A DNA stretch of 64,000 nt from a virus, in IMG/VR virus record IMGVR_UViG_3300009788_000095, positions 1-64,000 of that record, one strand, 5' to 3'. Position numbers and translations under genes: made by a program. This document shows, piece after piece, positions 15,549-23,175 of this stretch (positions are counted from its first letter, which is position 1; each line of letters starts with the position of its first letter). Below the pieces are notes generated by a model that was given only the letters and a program-made list of their open reading frames with translations, ran no database searches and was not told where the DNA came from.

Positions 15549-15752
15549 TTACTCCTCGAAATCAAATATTTCTATCTCAGCTTCTTTATTATCATAAAGA
15601 TAATCTCCGAGAGAGATAAATAGCTCTCCGTCTGTAAGTTTTTTAGCTAATTTTTCTTCGTCTATTTTACTTACATCAATCTTCTCACTCTTTATATTTG
15701 TGGCTATGGTTATTTTTGCACCGCGAACCCAACCTTGAAAACAAAAATCCAC
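15549..15752 (-). CDS. Hypothetical acidic protein, 67 aa
   Basis: Not recognised. It ends with LGDYLYDNKEAEIEIFDFEE. A related C-terminus (CLYSSSDEEIEIFDFEE) survives as a fragment at 21088-21162, so the family was once present twice. Confidence 0.6.
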   Translation of the reverse strand: MDFCFQGWVRGAKITIATNIKSEKIDVSKIDEEKLAKKLTDGELFISLGDYLYDNKEAEIEIFDFEE

Positions 15753-16075
15753 TAATACACCTCCTGCATGTAATGATTATGATCATATTCTTCATCAAGA
15801 AAATTAATTACTTCGTCATATTCTTCTTCAGTAAGTTCTTTCACATTTTCGTCATCATCGTTCAAGCTATGTCCGCCTCCACCATTATCACTAGTTGCTT
15901 CATATTCATAAGTGAAAGGAATAGATAATTCTCTACACAAGACTGTACCAGAAGCTTCAATGAGAATATAGTTATTATGTTCATTCACATGATCAATATG
16001 CTCAACAAATGCATCAAGACCAACATCATCTACTTCAAAATCAACATCATCTACTTCTATTTTTGTTATATTCAT
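15752..16075 (-). CDS. Acidic hypothetical protein, 107 aa
   Basis: Very acidic throughout (KIEVDDVDFEVDDVGL, NDDDENVKELTEEEYDEV). Not recognised. DNA mimicry is one speculative possibility. It overlaps the next gene's start by one base. Confidence 0.6.
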   Translation of the reverse strand: MNITKIEVDDVDFEVDDVGLDAFVEHIDHVNEHNNYILIEASGTVLCRELSIPFTYEYEATSDNGGGGHSLNDDDENVKELTEEEYDEVINFLDEEYDHNHYMQEVY

Positions 16076-16097
16076 AGTTTACCTCACACAAAAATAA

Positions 16098-16128
16098 GGA
16101 GCTGCGGAAGGAGCAAGACCACAGCCCC
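16098..16128 (-). terminator. Intrinsic terminator after the 16136-16495 gene
   Basis: Read leftward, GGGGCTGTGG pairs along ten positions with CCGCAGCTCC (two G-U pairs) across an 11-base loop, followed by TTATTTTTG. With the promoter-like element at 16526-16562 this makes the gene between a single-gene transcription unit. Confidence 0.75.
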
Positions 16129-16135
16129 TATAAAA

Positions 16136-16495
16136 CTAAGCTACTTTCCCTAGTAATTTAATTACTTCTTTAGCGTTAGGACTATTTTTCTGTACAGCAT
16201 CTTCTATCGCTTTCCAGATAGGATCAATACTAACAGTTACATAGGAATATGCGTTTACCGGCACCCTTTTAAATGTAATATTAAACAGAGAGGTTAGGGC
16301 TTTATGGATTTCCGGTATACCCTTAGTAAACCCATTAGCAACAACAATCTTTTTTGTGCTGTCATAAATCTTTTTTGCTGCATTCTCTTTTGCCAGTTCA
16401 GCTTGTAATGTCTCATTGGCTTTTAGGTTAGCCTTCACCTCATCGTTAGCTTGTTTGCTTTTAAGATAAAGTAGTACCTCGTTCCATGTTAACAT
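16136..16495 (-). CDS. Hypothetical protein in its own transcription unit, 119 aa
   Basis: The chosen start MLTWNEVLLYL has AAAGGAGAAC just upstream; the frame could open at 16555 but that would begin inside the promoter-like element. The N-terminal half is an Ala/Lys/Glu helix (QANDEVKANLKANETLQAEL), the C-terminal half is mixed alpha/beta. Not recognised. A dedicated promoter and a strong terminator suggest a need for separate or high expression. Confidence 0.65.
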   Translation of the reverse strand: MLTWNEVLLYLKSKQANDEVKANLKANETLQAELAKENAAKKIYDSTKKIVVANGFTKGIPEIHKALTSLFNITFKRVPVNAYSYVTVSIDPIWKAIEDAVQKNSPNAKEVIKLLGKVA

Positions 16496-16525
16496 ATGTT
16501 CTCCTTTTATAAAGTTTGTAAAACT

Positions 16526-16562
16526 CTTTGTACTAAAGCTGACTTTCGCCAGCAAAGTCTCA
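16526..16562 (-). promoter_or_regulatory. Promoter-like repeat element, copy 1
   Basis: Read leftward this copy is TGAGAC, then TTTGCTGGCGAAAGTCAGC, then TTTAGTAC. Six other copies occur in the window, all in the same direction. It ends about 30 bases before the start codon of the 16495 gene and resembles a -35 (TTGAGAC) and -10 (T(A/T)TAGT) pair, with unusually strong conservation of the spacer. Confidence 0.6.
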
Positions 16563-16585
16563 GTAGCGAAAGATAATTCGTTTTT

Positions 16586-16765
16586 TTATCTTTTTTTACC
16601 TTTGAAAGAAAGAGTAAATTCTGCTATTTTGTATTCAAAATTACTTGTTACATGTTTAATACTTTTGCCGGTAAGTAGTTTTTTAAACTCTTCTTCAGAA
16701 AGTATAAAGTTTGTTTCTTCTTTATCAGGGATATAACCTATGGTCATTTTATGTATGATCCTCAT
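16586..16765 (-). CDS. Hypothetical protein, 59 aa
   Basis: The chosen start MRIIHKMTIGYI has GAGGAATTTTGTA upstream; longer frames to 16834 overlap the upstream gene. It contains EEEFKKLLTGKSIKHV. Not recognised. Confidence 0.55.
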   Translation of the reverse strand: MRIIHKMTIGYIPDKEETNFILSEEEFKKLLTGKSIKHVTSNFEYKIAEFTLSFKGKKR

Positions 16766-16944
16766 TACAAAATTCCTCACTGACCTCTTGATTAACATTC
16801 CATGAACTATCAACATATTCTTTATCATACACACTTGAAGTATTAACGGTGTTCAGCTTTTTCTAATGCGCTTTTAAGATTATTAGCTGATACTGTTATT
16901 GTACCGACAATTGTATATTCTACAGCTATTCGGTATATTTTCAT
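16749..16944 (-). pseudogene. Small gene split by a one-base frameshift
   Basis: The ATG at 16944 opens MKIYRIAVEYTIVGTITVSA and stops at 16843 after 33 codons. Removing one A from the A5 run (T5 at 16858-16862 on the plus strand) joins it to LNTVNTSSVYDKEYVDSSWN and the rest, ending at 16749. The combined 64-residue protein has the look of a known class of small phage proteins: an N-terminal strand pair, a helix, then YVDSSWNVN. Confidence 0.55.
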
Positions 16945-17141
16945 CAATACACCTCACTGAATTGTGTATTAGGATCATCTAGTTCAACTTTAAGTTTATA
17001 ATAATATTCAACATCTTCTTTTGTAGGATCACAGTCTTTTTGTATATCATTATCCAGTACATCTACATCCAGATCAGAGTTTGTTGAGTATACATTCTGA
17101 ACAAGACCACCTTTAATAACTATAATTACCCTATCTTTCAT
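16944..17141 (-). CDS. Hypothetical acidic protein, 65 aa
   Basis: Not recognised. N-terminal strand (RVIIVIKGGLVQNVYSTN) followed by an Asp-rich region (DLDVDVLDNDIQKDCDP) and YYKLKVELDDP. The stop overlaps the start of the next gene. Confidence 0.6.
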   Translation of the reverse strand: MKDRVIIVIKGGLVQNVYSTNSDLDVDVLDNDIQKDCDPTKEDVEYYYKLKVELDDPNTQFSEVY

Positions 17142-17422
17142 TGTTCCTCCTTATTGTCTTTCCAAGTAACATCAGTATCGTAGTCTTTAAATATACCACC
17201 GTCAGTAGGCACACATTCATTAACATTGAATGCAACTGCGTAACCTAAGCCGTCATCTGCGTATGAAGCTTTTCCATGTGTACCTCCAAAATGGTCAGTT
17301 ATAAGTTCAGCTAAACTAAAAAGAAAATGTAGGTATGAGTCTTGATCATCAATAATCTCCCGATCATGAGTTGCTTTGTGAATAATATCTCCCATTTCTT
17401 TGTCAGTGATTATTTTGCTCAT
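17138..17422 (-). CDS. Hypothetical protein, 94 aa
   Basis: Not recognised. It contains FLFSLAELITDHFGGTHGKA and YADDGLGYAVAFNVNECVPT, which read as a folded alpha/beta domain. Start and stop overlap neighbours by four bases (ATGA). Confidence 0.6.
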   Translation of the reverse strand: MSKIITDKEMGDIIHKATHDREIIDDQDSYLHFLFSLAELITDHFGGTHGKASYADDGLGYAVAFNVNECVPTDGGIFKDYDTDVTWKDNKEEQ

Positions 17423-17622
17423 TTCTTTTCCTTTGGAATAATTGTTATTTCATCCTCTGTTGCAGTTATTTCCATATCGTCTTCTTCTTGAATAATCTCA
17501 CCGGAAGTATAACCCTTTACAATTAAATCGGCAATATGTTCTTTAGAAATATCTGTGAGTTCATCTATATCTGTTATAGCTAAGCTCCACCAACCTGTTT
17601 TCATTTTTCTACATTTCCCCAT
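17419..17622 (-). CDS. Hypothetical protein, 67 aa
   Basis: Not recognised. The first half predicts a helix (DELTDISKEHIADLIVKGY), the second half alternating acidic strands (DDMEITATEDEITIIPKEKK). Four-base overlaps link it to its neighbours. Confidence 0.6.
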   Translation of the reverse strand: MGKCRKMKTGWWSLAITDIDELTDISKEHIADLIVKGYTSGEIIQEEDDMEITATEDEITIIPKEKK

Positions 17623-17815
17623 TTAATACTCCTGTTTCAAAAGATGTTTCCAATGGAAATAAATCTGGTAAATCACATTCACATACTTTATCAAATATAA
17701 CTGTAGCACCCCTCACTACAAAATCTTCCACTGGTGATTTAAAATCTTCTGTAAAAATTATATCTTGTTGATAGATAAGACTGCGTACTGCACAATGAAT
17801 AATTCTTATTTTCAT
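17609..17815 (-). CDS. Hypothetical protein, 68 aa
   Basis: Not recognised. Beta-rich N-terminus (KIRIIHCAVRSLIYQQDIIF) and a region with VCECDLPDLFPLETSFE. Overlaps both neighbours. Confidence 0.55.
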   Translation of the reverse strand: MKIRIIHCAVRSLIYQQDIIFTEDFKSPVEDFVVRGATVIFDKVCECDLPDLFPLETSFETGVLNGEM

Positions 17816-18039
17816 CAGTCCTCCAGTGTATGCTCTAAATATGTTATCATATCAAATTCTGGATTAATACCGTATTGTTTACCCAGCTCTCCTTCCACAT
17901 CCAATTCGTCTTTAGCTTTTATTTTTTGTATACCTTTAACAACTCTTTTTGCACTTTTCTCTTTCTTATAAACTCCTGCAATACCACCATAAGTGTCAGG
18001 ATAACCTTCAATTACAGTTATAACAATATAAACTTTCAT
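17815..18039 (-). CDS. Hypothetical protein, 74 aa
   Basis: The start is taken at MKVYIVITVIEG after AGGAGGA; the preceding codon is also ATG. A strand (VYIVITVIEG), a GIAGVYKKEKSAKRVVKGIQ helix and an acidic tail suggest a small alpha/beta fold. Not recognised. Confidence 0.6.
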   Translation of the reverse strand: MKVYIVITVIEGYPDTYGGIAGVYKKEKSAKRVVKGIQKIKAKDELDVEGELGKQYGINPEFDMITYLEHTLED

Positions 18040-18368
18040 CATTCCTCCTGTGTGTCCGGTACTTCAAACACTCTTGTTCGAGTAACTAATTCAGTTATCA
18101 GTTCTTCTTTTGTATCAAATTCAGCACACCCTTCTATCTGTACAATAGTCCAATTACGGCCAAGAACAGGATAACAGTCTTCATTGTTTTCTCTTTGAAG
18201 ATCATCAGTATTACTAGTCCTATATCTTTCTAATATGTTCTTTAATTTACTTGCAAGCGCACTTTTAGTATTAAATACTATTTCAGAACACTCACTCCAT
18301 AGTAACTCTTGATACTCATTTTCACCGTCCTGCGTTTTTACAGTAATTAATAAATATTTCTTAGCCAT
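18039..18368 (-). CDS. Hypothetical protein, 109 aa
   Basis: Not recognised. It begins with strands (KKYLLITVKTQDGENEYQEL) and later has the segment CYPVLGRNWTIVQIEGCAEF. It overlaps the preceding gene by one base and has GGAGGTATA at its start. Confidence 0.6.
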   Translation of the reverse strand: MAKKYLLITVKTQDGENEYQELLWSECSEIVFNTKSALASKLKNILERYRTSNTDDLQRENNEDCYPVLGRNWTIVQIEGCAEFDTKEELITELVTRTRVFEVPDTQEE

Positions 18369-18417
18369 TATACCTCCATAAAATAAGTTGCTTCATTAAG
18401 CTCATTTACTAATTCAG

Positions 18418-18669
18418 TTATTTATCCTCAAATGTAAATTGGTCACTTTGTAAGATTTTAAGATCACTCTCAACCGCATCCTCTTCGTTTATTTCCTCCG
18501 TAGTTTCTTCCAGAGTTATAAATGTATTTTTTAAAGAGCTGTGGTTTTCTGAAAATATATCCCGTGCAATACCTTCACTGTTTTCGTTGATCAGTGTTTC
18601 GTCTAATAGTTCATTACCATCACAAGCATAGAGGTATGCTTTCCATGCTTTTACCAGTACCTTAGACAT
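18418..18669 (-). CDS. Hypothetical acidic protein, 83 aa
   Basis: Not recognised. Strongly acidic C-terminal half (EETTEEINEEDAVESDLK). Its start overlaps the next gene's stop. Confidence 0.55.
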   Translation of the reverse strand: MSKVLVKAWKAYLYACDGNELLDETLINENSEGIARDIFSENHSSLKNTFITLEETTEEINEEDAVESDLKILQSDQFTFEDK

Positions 18670-18817
18670 TACCTGCCCCCATGGAAGACATAACTATAAT
18701 AGCTGCTTCTTTACGTGAAATTCCGCGTTTCTCATTTTCCTGTTCACATACCTCACAAGCTTTCTTGTATGTATCTCCCCAGTACCAAGGCTCTGCACAA
18801 GAACCATTACCCTTCAT
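18662..18817 (-). CDS. Small Cys-containing ORF, possibly frameshifted, 51 aa
   Basis: This ORF encodes MKGNGSCAEPWYWGDTYKKA then CEVCEQENEKRGISRKEA. The better ribosome site (AAAGGAG) precedes an ATG at 18849, whose frame (MKELKFKCKKL) stops after 11 codons. Adding one A to the AAA at 18820-18822 would join the two into one protein of about 62 residues with C-x-C motifs. A frameshift or a sequencing error is suspected. Confidence 0.45.
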   Translation of the reverse strand: MKGNGSCAEPWYWGDTYKKACEVCEQENEKRGISRKEAAIIVMSSMGAGNV

Positions 18818-18863
18818 AATTTCTTACATTTGAATTTTAATTCTTTCATACTCTCAGCTCCTT

Positions 18864-19262
18864 TTAATTAAAACAGTTAAACCTTAGTGCTTTCTTCTTA
18901 ATACCTTCACCAATATTTGTATACTCTTTATCCATTATCTGTTCAGAGTTAAGCTCCTGTTCAGAGTCGTCAACATGATTGCGGATATAGAATATCTCAC
19001 CACCATAATTAATTGTCTTACTGCTTCTTAGCCCGCCGTTAAGCATTAGTCCAAACTCAACACCATTTTCATACCCATAGTCTCCGGCTTTATTACATAT
19101 CTCTTTTAGCTGATCCAGTGAATTAACAGTAATCTGTCTTTTGAAATATTCTGTCATCTGGGCATCAGATAGTTTTGTCCAGTACCCAGGGCTAATTATA
19201 GGAAATAGTGCTTTCAGTCTGAGTATAATTTCTCGTCTACTGTACTTACTTAATTTTTTCAT
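18864..19262 (-). CDS. Hypothetical protein, 132 aa
   Basis: Not recognised. Basic N-terminal helix (SKYSRREIILRLKALFPII), central GYENGVEFGLMLNGG segment, acidic C-terminal half. AAAGGAGCAAAGT lies upstream of the ATG. Confidence 0.6.
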   Translation of the reverse strand: MKKLSKYSRREIILRLKALFPIISPGYWTKLSDAQMTEYFKRQITVNSLDQLKEICNKAGDYGYENGVEFGLMLNGGLRSSKTINYGGEIFYIRNHVDDSEQELNSEQIMDKEYTNIGEGIKKKALRFNCFN

Positions 19263-19273
19263 ACTTTGCTCCT

Positions 19274-19480
19274 TTACTGCACTATATTAAGAACATGCTG
19301 CCTAAGCTTGCCTGGTATAGCATGCCCGCTGTTTCTACTACATTTAACAGTATCATAACCGTCTGATTCATTAGCTAGTTCTGCTGCCACACCGTGTTTA
19401 CTGATACGGTTTATTATAAATCCGTCATCTACTCTTTTATGTTCAAGTTCTGCTTTACAAACAGGACATTCATACTTCAT
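19274..19480 (-). CDS. Zinc-ribbon-like protein, 68 aa
   Basis: The chosen start MKYECPVCKAELE follows GAGGGGGTGAGT; an in-frame start eight codons upstream overlaps the next gene. It has CPVC near the N-terminus and TVKCSRNSGHAIPG near the C-terminus. Function unknown. Confidence 0.6.
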   Translation of the reverse strand: MKYECPVCKAELEHKRVDDGFIINRISKHGVAAELANESDGYDTVKCSRNSGHAIPGKLRQHVLNIVQ

Positions 19481-19490
19481 ACTCACCCCC

Positions 19491-19838
19491 TCAAAACATA
19501 TCATTTTCTAATAAACCTTTGTCTATAAACTCAGTAATATCTTTATTGCATTTCGGACATTTAAAGATACCGTAACTATCTCCAGTTAAACCTTTAATAC
19601 TGATTTTGTGTTTACAGTGAGGACAGTCCATAAAGGGACGACTTTCAAGACCTAAGTTTGCATTAATAATACTGGTAATAGTAAATTCTTCTGTCCACTC
19701 TTTATGGCACTCATTACATATAACATTACGCCAAGCATTAATATAACTAAAACCGGTATCACTGCCAGTGGTATTTTTGCTTCCACAGTAAAGACAGGTA
19801 TTTGGCATTTTCAAATATTCTTCTATATCAATATCCAT
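19491..19838 (-). CDS. Two-zinc-ribbon protein, 115 aa
   Basis: Four Cys pairs, CLYC, CNEC, CPHC and CPKC, form two zinc ribbons (residues about 15-45 and 72-95). Proteins of this type bind nucleic acid or proteins; the role here is unknown. Confidence 0.65.
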   Translation of the reverse strand: MDIDIEEYLKMPNTCLYCGSKNTTGSDTGFSYINAWRNVICNECHKEWTEEFTITSIINANLGLESRPFMDCPHCKHKISIKGLTGDSYGIFKCPKCNKDITEFIDKGLLENDMF

Positions 19839-19854
19839 ACCGGCCTCCCTTTTT

Positions 19855-20037
19855 CTAATTTTTATACATTAAATCTTCCGCTACTGATAAATCAAACTTA
19901 CCCTCAAACCAGTGCCATATTTCTTCCCTGTGTGTACCAACACCAAAATGTAAAAATCTCTGTTCTATCTCCTCGTCTTCATTTATTGGTATATCACCTA
20001 ATCTTAACCATAGCTTTTTTGCTTTCGTATGCATCAT
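19855..20037 (-). CDS. Conserved small phage-type protein, 60 aa
   Basis: The pattern LWLRLGDIPINEDEEIEQRF followed by GTHREEIWHWFEGKF resembles a small protein common in phages and prophages (LGD-IP-N...GT-REEIWHWFE). Biochemical role unknown. The start may be the first or second ATG. Confidence 0.65.
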   Translation of the reverse strand: MMHTKAKKLWLRLGDIPINEDEEIEQRFLHFGVGTHREEIWHWFEGKFDLSVAEDLMYKN

Positions 20038-20204
20038 TTGCTGTCTGTTATATCCCAGTCTTTTATTTCAGTATCTTCGATTTCAGCATTATCAGTATTA
20101 CTGATGAAGTCGTAATCCATTTCCTCAAGCACTTCGTTAATATCGATACCTTTGTTTGCTCTGATTATTAATCGTACCTTTACATCAACATATACTTTTC
20201 TCAT
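20034..20204 (-). CDS. Conserved small phage-type protein, 56 aa
   Basis: Encodes MRKVYVDVKVRLIIRANKGI, then EVLEEMDYDFISNTDNAEIE and DTEIKDWDITDSK. The order V-DVKVRLIIRA..., EMDYDF and TEI-DWDITDSK recurs in small phage proteins of unknown function. GGAGATAAAT precedes the ATG and the stop overlaps the next gene. Confidence 0.65.
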   Translation of the reverse strand: MRKVYVDVKVRLIIRANKGIDINEVLEEMDYDFISNTDNAEIEDTEIKDWDITDSK

Positions 20205-20227
20205 ATTTATCTCCTACATTGATTAAA

Positions 20228-20419
20228 TTATTCGCAACTTCCACAATGCTGCCAATCACAGTGATAACAGTTATTCCCGCAATAACCCATACGCTCTCCG
20301 TCTAATTCATATCCACAATCAGGACATATGGATACATTACACTTTAAACAAAAAATAGAACAACGGTCTGCTTCATACTTAGTTCCACATCCTTTACATA
20401 TAATGGTTTCTTCATCCAT
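20228..20419 (-). CDS. Cys-rich double zinc-ribbon protein, 63 aa
   Basis: Twelve cysteines in 63 residues, in pairs (CKGC, CLKC, CPDC, then CGNNCYHCDWQHCGSC). Likely two small zinc-binding knuckles. Function unknown. Confidence 0.6.
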   Translation of the reverse strand: MDEETIICKGCGTKYEADRCSIFCLKCNVSICPDCGYELDGERMGYCGNNCYHCDWQHCGSCE

Positions 20420-20420
20420 C

Positions 20421-20894
20421 TTATTTGTTCCTCAATACTGCTTCTAATATTTCAACAGCTTCTATGGAACCCCATTCTTTCAGTTCATTAATTGCATATT
20501 TAATACCGTCTTTCAGTTTATCAACTTTATTATCCCAGACAATTTCCGGATGTTCAACATACCCGTCAGTATGTATCCTGAAACTACCACCACCAAATTG
20601 GCCAGGATGCATTTTGTCACAAGTAAAAGCATTTCCAAATATAAGATAAGGAAGTTTATTTTTCTGTATAAGTTTACCCAATGCTGTTAAAAAGGGTTCA
20701 GGCAAATTGTTTTCATCTCCGCAGCCCCCCGCATACATGTAAAAACTTTTGTGTTTTTTATAATATTCAAATGTAAATCCGTGAATATTACATTCATCTT
20801 CAGATTGCTCTGCTAGCCTTATCAGTATATCCGCTTCCTCTTTAGTTGCTTTTAATGCCTGTGCTGGCGTACATTGCACATAGTTATTAGCCAT
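20421..20894 (-). CDS. Hypothetical protein, 157 aa
   Basis: Not assigned to a family. Central CGDENNLPEPFLTALGKLIQ and FGGGSFRIHTDGYVEHPE segments suggest a folded domain, and the C-terminus AVEILEAVLRNK is helical. It lies between two small genes in the leftward operon with one-base overlaps. Confidence 0.6.
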   Translation of the reverse strand: MANNYVQCTPAQALKATKEEADILIRLAEQSEDECNIHGFTFEYYKKHKSFYMYAGGCGDENNLPEPFLTALGKLIQKNKLPYLIFGNAFTCDKMHPGQFGGGSFRIHTDGYVEHPEIVWDNKVDKLKDGIKYAINELKEWGSIEAVEILEAVLRNK

Positions 20895-21091
20895 CAGTCC
20901 TCCCCATTTACATGGTCAAGAAATTCTCTGTGTGTTGAGTACCTTTCAAATATCTGTTCAAGTATATCAGCTTTCAATATCCAGTGTCCTTGTTCTACCT
21001 TTTCCCCGTGCTTAATTATTTCAACACTTTGATCATGGAATAAATCTAATACAGCCCGCTGTTCCTTTTTAGTTAGCTTATATACTCTCAT
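20894..21091 (-). CDS. Hypothetical protein, 65 aa
   Basis: Not recognised; helical and charged (LTKKEQRAVLDLFHDQSVEI). Its start codon overlaps the stop of the fragment at 21088. Confidence 0.55.
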   Translation of the reverse strand: MRVYKLTKKEQRAVLDLFHDQSVEIIKHGEKVEQGHWILKADILEQIFERYSTHREFLDHVNGED

Positions 21092-21162
21092 AAGACTTGT
21101 TCCTCAAAATCAAATATTTCAATTTCTTCATCGCTGCTGCTGTATAGACAATCACTAGTCAT
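21088..21162 (-). pseudogene. Fragment of a paralogue of the 15549 gene
   Basis: A 24-codon ORF ending CLYSSSDEEIEIFDFEEQVL. It matches the C-terminal 20 residues of the 15549-15752 protein (DYLYDNKEAEIEIFDFEE). The rest of that gene is missing, so this is best read as the remnant of a duplicated gene, still placed between overlapping neighbours. Confidence 0.5.
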
Positions 21163-21340
21163 GTTTTTCCTCTACAACATGACCACATTCACCACAGCAG
21201 TAACAAGAGCTATAGTCTTTTCCAATGCTCAACTTAGCATAACACTTACCATCCCAAGCCCTAGGCTCAACATAGCGGGTATATATTTTATCAACTTTAT
21301 CTGGATATTTTTTGCATTTTGGACAGTATAAGTATTTCAC
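21155..21340 (-). CDS. Zinc-ribbon protein, 61 aa
   Basis: CPKCKKYP at the N-terminus and CYCCGECGH near the C-terminus form a Cys4-type zinc ribbon. Role unknown. One-base overlap with the next upstream gene. Confidence 0.6.
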   Translation of the reverse strand: MKYLYCPKCKKYPDKVDKIYTRYVEPRAWDGKCYAKLSIGKDYSSCYCCGECGHVVEEKHD

Positions 21341-22377
21341 TATTCACCTCTCGTTACTAATTGCTTTTTGTCAACACCGGCAGCAGCCAGCATTTTCTGC
21401 ATAAAGGCTACTTGTTTATAACTGTCAATTTCTTCTGTACCTTCTGGAACAAGACCGAAATACTCACCTTGAAAACCGGCCATAACTTCACCTGGCGAGT
21501 CTTTATAATCATCAAAGTCATCACTCTTAACTGCTCTGCAAAATAATTCAGGCCTGAACCAGTATTTAACGGGTAGCTTTTGTATATTACCGACACTGAT
21601 TTGAACATACCCAAGATTATGAAAACCACTTGTATCTCTCCATTTCCAGTTTTCCCGTACAATGTTCATTACAATTCGTGCTTTATTGATAAACTGTTTT
21701 GTATATTCTGCAGCATAACCGGCATATGTTTTCTCAAAACCAAATACACGGCGTGTATCATCATCAACATCTTTCAATATTTCCCGATTTATCTCGTTCA
21801 TTAATTTTGTCTTTGAGTTTATAAACGAAATAAATGTCCAGTGTCTTATACGTTCTTCCAAATCTTTAATATCCGGTAACACTCTACCTTCACGAATATA
21901 CACTTGTGGACAAAGCAAAAACTCACCTTCATCACGCAAGGTTATTTTTGTATTCGGTAACTCTTTAGATATTTGAATGAGTGTTAAATATACCATCATA
22001 GCATTTAGTTCATTACCGCCGACTTTGGTAGACCCACTTGTTTTACTCCGGTCATCATCTTTGAGATAAACTAACTTTTCCGATGCAAGCTGTTTCACAA
22101 TGTCAATATGATTTTTACCTTCACTCCCAAGCTCATTGTATCTCTTTTCAATATGTTCCTCGCTTTCAGCTTTTCCTTCACCTTCTATATTCCAGCTTTT
22201 TTCTTTCCAGTAAGGATAATAGCCGTACACATCAAGGTCGAAATTTTCGCAAGTCCATAGCTTACCAACCTCTCCCGTGTTTAATCTTTGTGAATTATCA
22301 AATATGTAAAGTGCTTCTCTATCAGTAAAACTCTTTCCGTTCAACTTCTCAATATCATAGTGTAATGTTCTTCCCAT
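21340..22377 (-). CDS. Large hypothetical protein, 345 aa
   Basis: This is the longest gene of the small-gene island and is not recognised. Notable segments are LTLIQISKELPNTKITLRDE (about residue 130), FGFEKTYAGYAAEYTKQFIN (about 215) and a C-terminal LGYVQISVGNIQKLPVKYWF. No transmembrane helix or nucleotide-binding motif is seen. Confidence 0.65.
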   Translation of the reverse strand: MGRTLHYDIEKLNGKSFTDREALYIFDNSQRLNTGEVGKLWTCENFDLDVYGYYPYWKEKSWNIEGEGKAESEEHIEKRYNELGSEGKNHIDIVKQLASEKLVYLKDDDRSKTSGSTKVGGNELNAMMVYLTLIQISKELPNTKITLRDEGEFLLCPQVYIREGRVLPDIKDLEERIRHWTFISFINSKTKLMNEINREILKDVDDDTRRVFGFEKTYAGYAAEYTKQFINKARIVMNIVRENWKWRDTSGFHNLGYVQISVGNIQKLPVKYWFRPELFCRAVKSDDFDDYKDSPGEVMAGFQGEYFGLVPEGTEEIDSYKQVAFMQKMLAAAGVDKKQLVTRGE

Positions 22378-22387
22378 CCTTTACCCC

Positions 22388-22607
22388 CTAATTTAAAATA
22401 CTTGATTCTTTTGCAATTATTCTAAGTTTATTACCAGTTAATTTCTTCCGTAACCATTTATGATATTTTTTTATCATCAGTAGTATTAATACCGAACTGC
22501 TCAGGTATTGAAGTACCTTCCATATAAACTGCTACATACAATCCTATTTCATATAGTTGAGTAATAACTTTGATTCTCTTCTTTTTATCTACGTAAGTCG
22601 TTACCAT
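22388..22607 (-). pseudogene. Small gene split at an A7 homopolymer
   Basis: The ATG at 22607 overlaps the upstream gene and opens MVTTYVDKKKRIKVITQLYE, stopping at 22458 after 49 codons. Dropping one A from the run of seven (T7 at 22466-22472) continues the frame as YHKWLRKKLTGNKLRIIAKE to a stop at 22388, giving about 72 residues. A homopolymer error or a real frameshift is likely. Confidence 0.5.
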
Positions 22608-22791
22608 ACTTGCTCCTGTTAATCTTTTTATTTAAGTCTGCCTCGTCAATTAATACTTCTTGCAAATCATCATCAAGCCACATCAAACAACCTTCTTTTT
22701 GACATAGAGGACAGTCCTCCCTACCTATATCAACAAATAATTCTGTATCACAATTATTGCATCTTACATAATCAGCCCAATTTTCACCCAT
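22585..22791 (-). CDS. Small zinc-ribbon phage protein, 68 aa
   Basis: YVRCNNCDTELFVDIGREDC then PLCQKEGCLMWLDDD shows two Cys pairs of a zinc ribbon followed by an acidic helix with QEVLIDE. This type is frequent in phages with many small genes. Function unknown. Confidence 0.65.
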   Translation of the reverse strand: MGENWADYVRCNNCDTELFVDIGREDCPLCQKEGCLMWLDDDLQEVLIDEADLNKKINRSKYGNDLRR

Positions 22792-22990
22792 TTTTATGCT
22801 CAGCTAAGTAATCATCCACTTTTCGTAGGTGATAAAATACATGGTTTTTATCTGGTAGATTTTCAATATTCTCATATTGCGGGTCATCAGTATCAATACC
22901 AGTTATTTCTTCATAATGCGCACATTCTTCTGAATAAGAATAACTGATAATCTCGATTATAGATTTTATAATATCATTTGGTATTTCCAT
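22784..22990 (-). CDS. Hypothetical protein, 68 aa
   Basis: The chosen start MEIPNDIIKSIIEII follows GGAGGATAATG; the frame extends to 23134 only by overlapping the next gene. Helical and acidic. Not recognised. Confidence 0.6.
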   Translation of the reverse strand: MEIPNDIIKSIIEIISYSYSEECAHYEEITGIDTDDPQYENIENLPDKNHVFYHLRKVDDYLAEHKNG

Positions 22991-23165
22991 CATTATCCTC
23001 CGTGTAATAACCCTTATCATCAGTATTAACGAGTTGACCCTCAAAGTATGTGTTATTTTCATAAAACCCAATAACTTGAAATTTACCGTTTTCATCAAGT
23101 ATAAGAAGTGCTCCGATAGAGAATATCTTGTCACCAGCTTTTAAGTAATGTTTTTTACTTGTCAT
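22974..23165 (-). CDS. Hypothetical protein, 63 aa, first gene after a promoter-like element
   Basis: Beta-rich with GDKIFSIGALLILDENGKFQ. Not recognised. AAGGAGCAAAAGT precedes the ATG, and a copy of the promoter-like repeat ends about 11 bases upstream of the start codon. Confidence 0.6.
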   Translation of the reverse strand: MTSKKHYLKAGDKIFSIGALLILDENGKFQVIGFYENNTYFEGQLVNTDDKGYYTEDNDGNTK

Positions 23166-23175
23166 ACTTTTGCTC

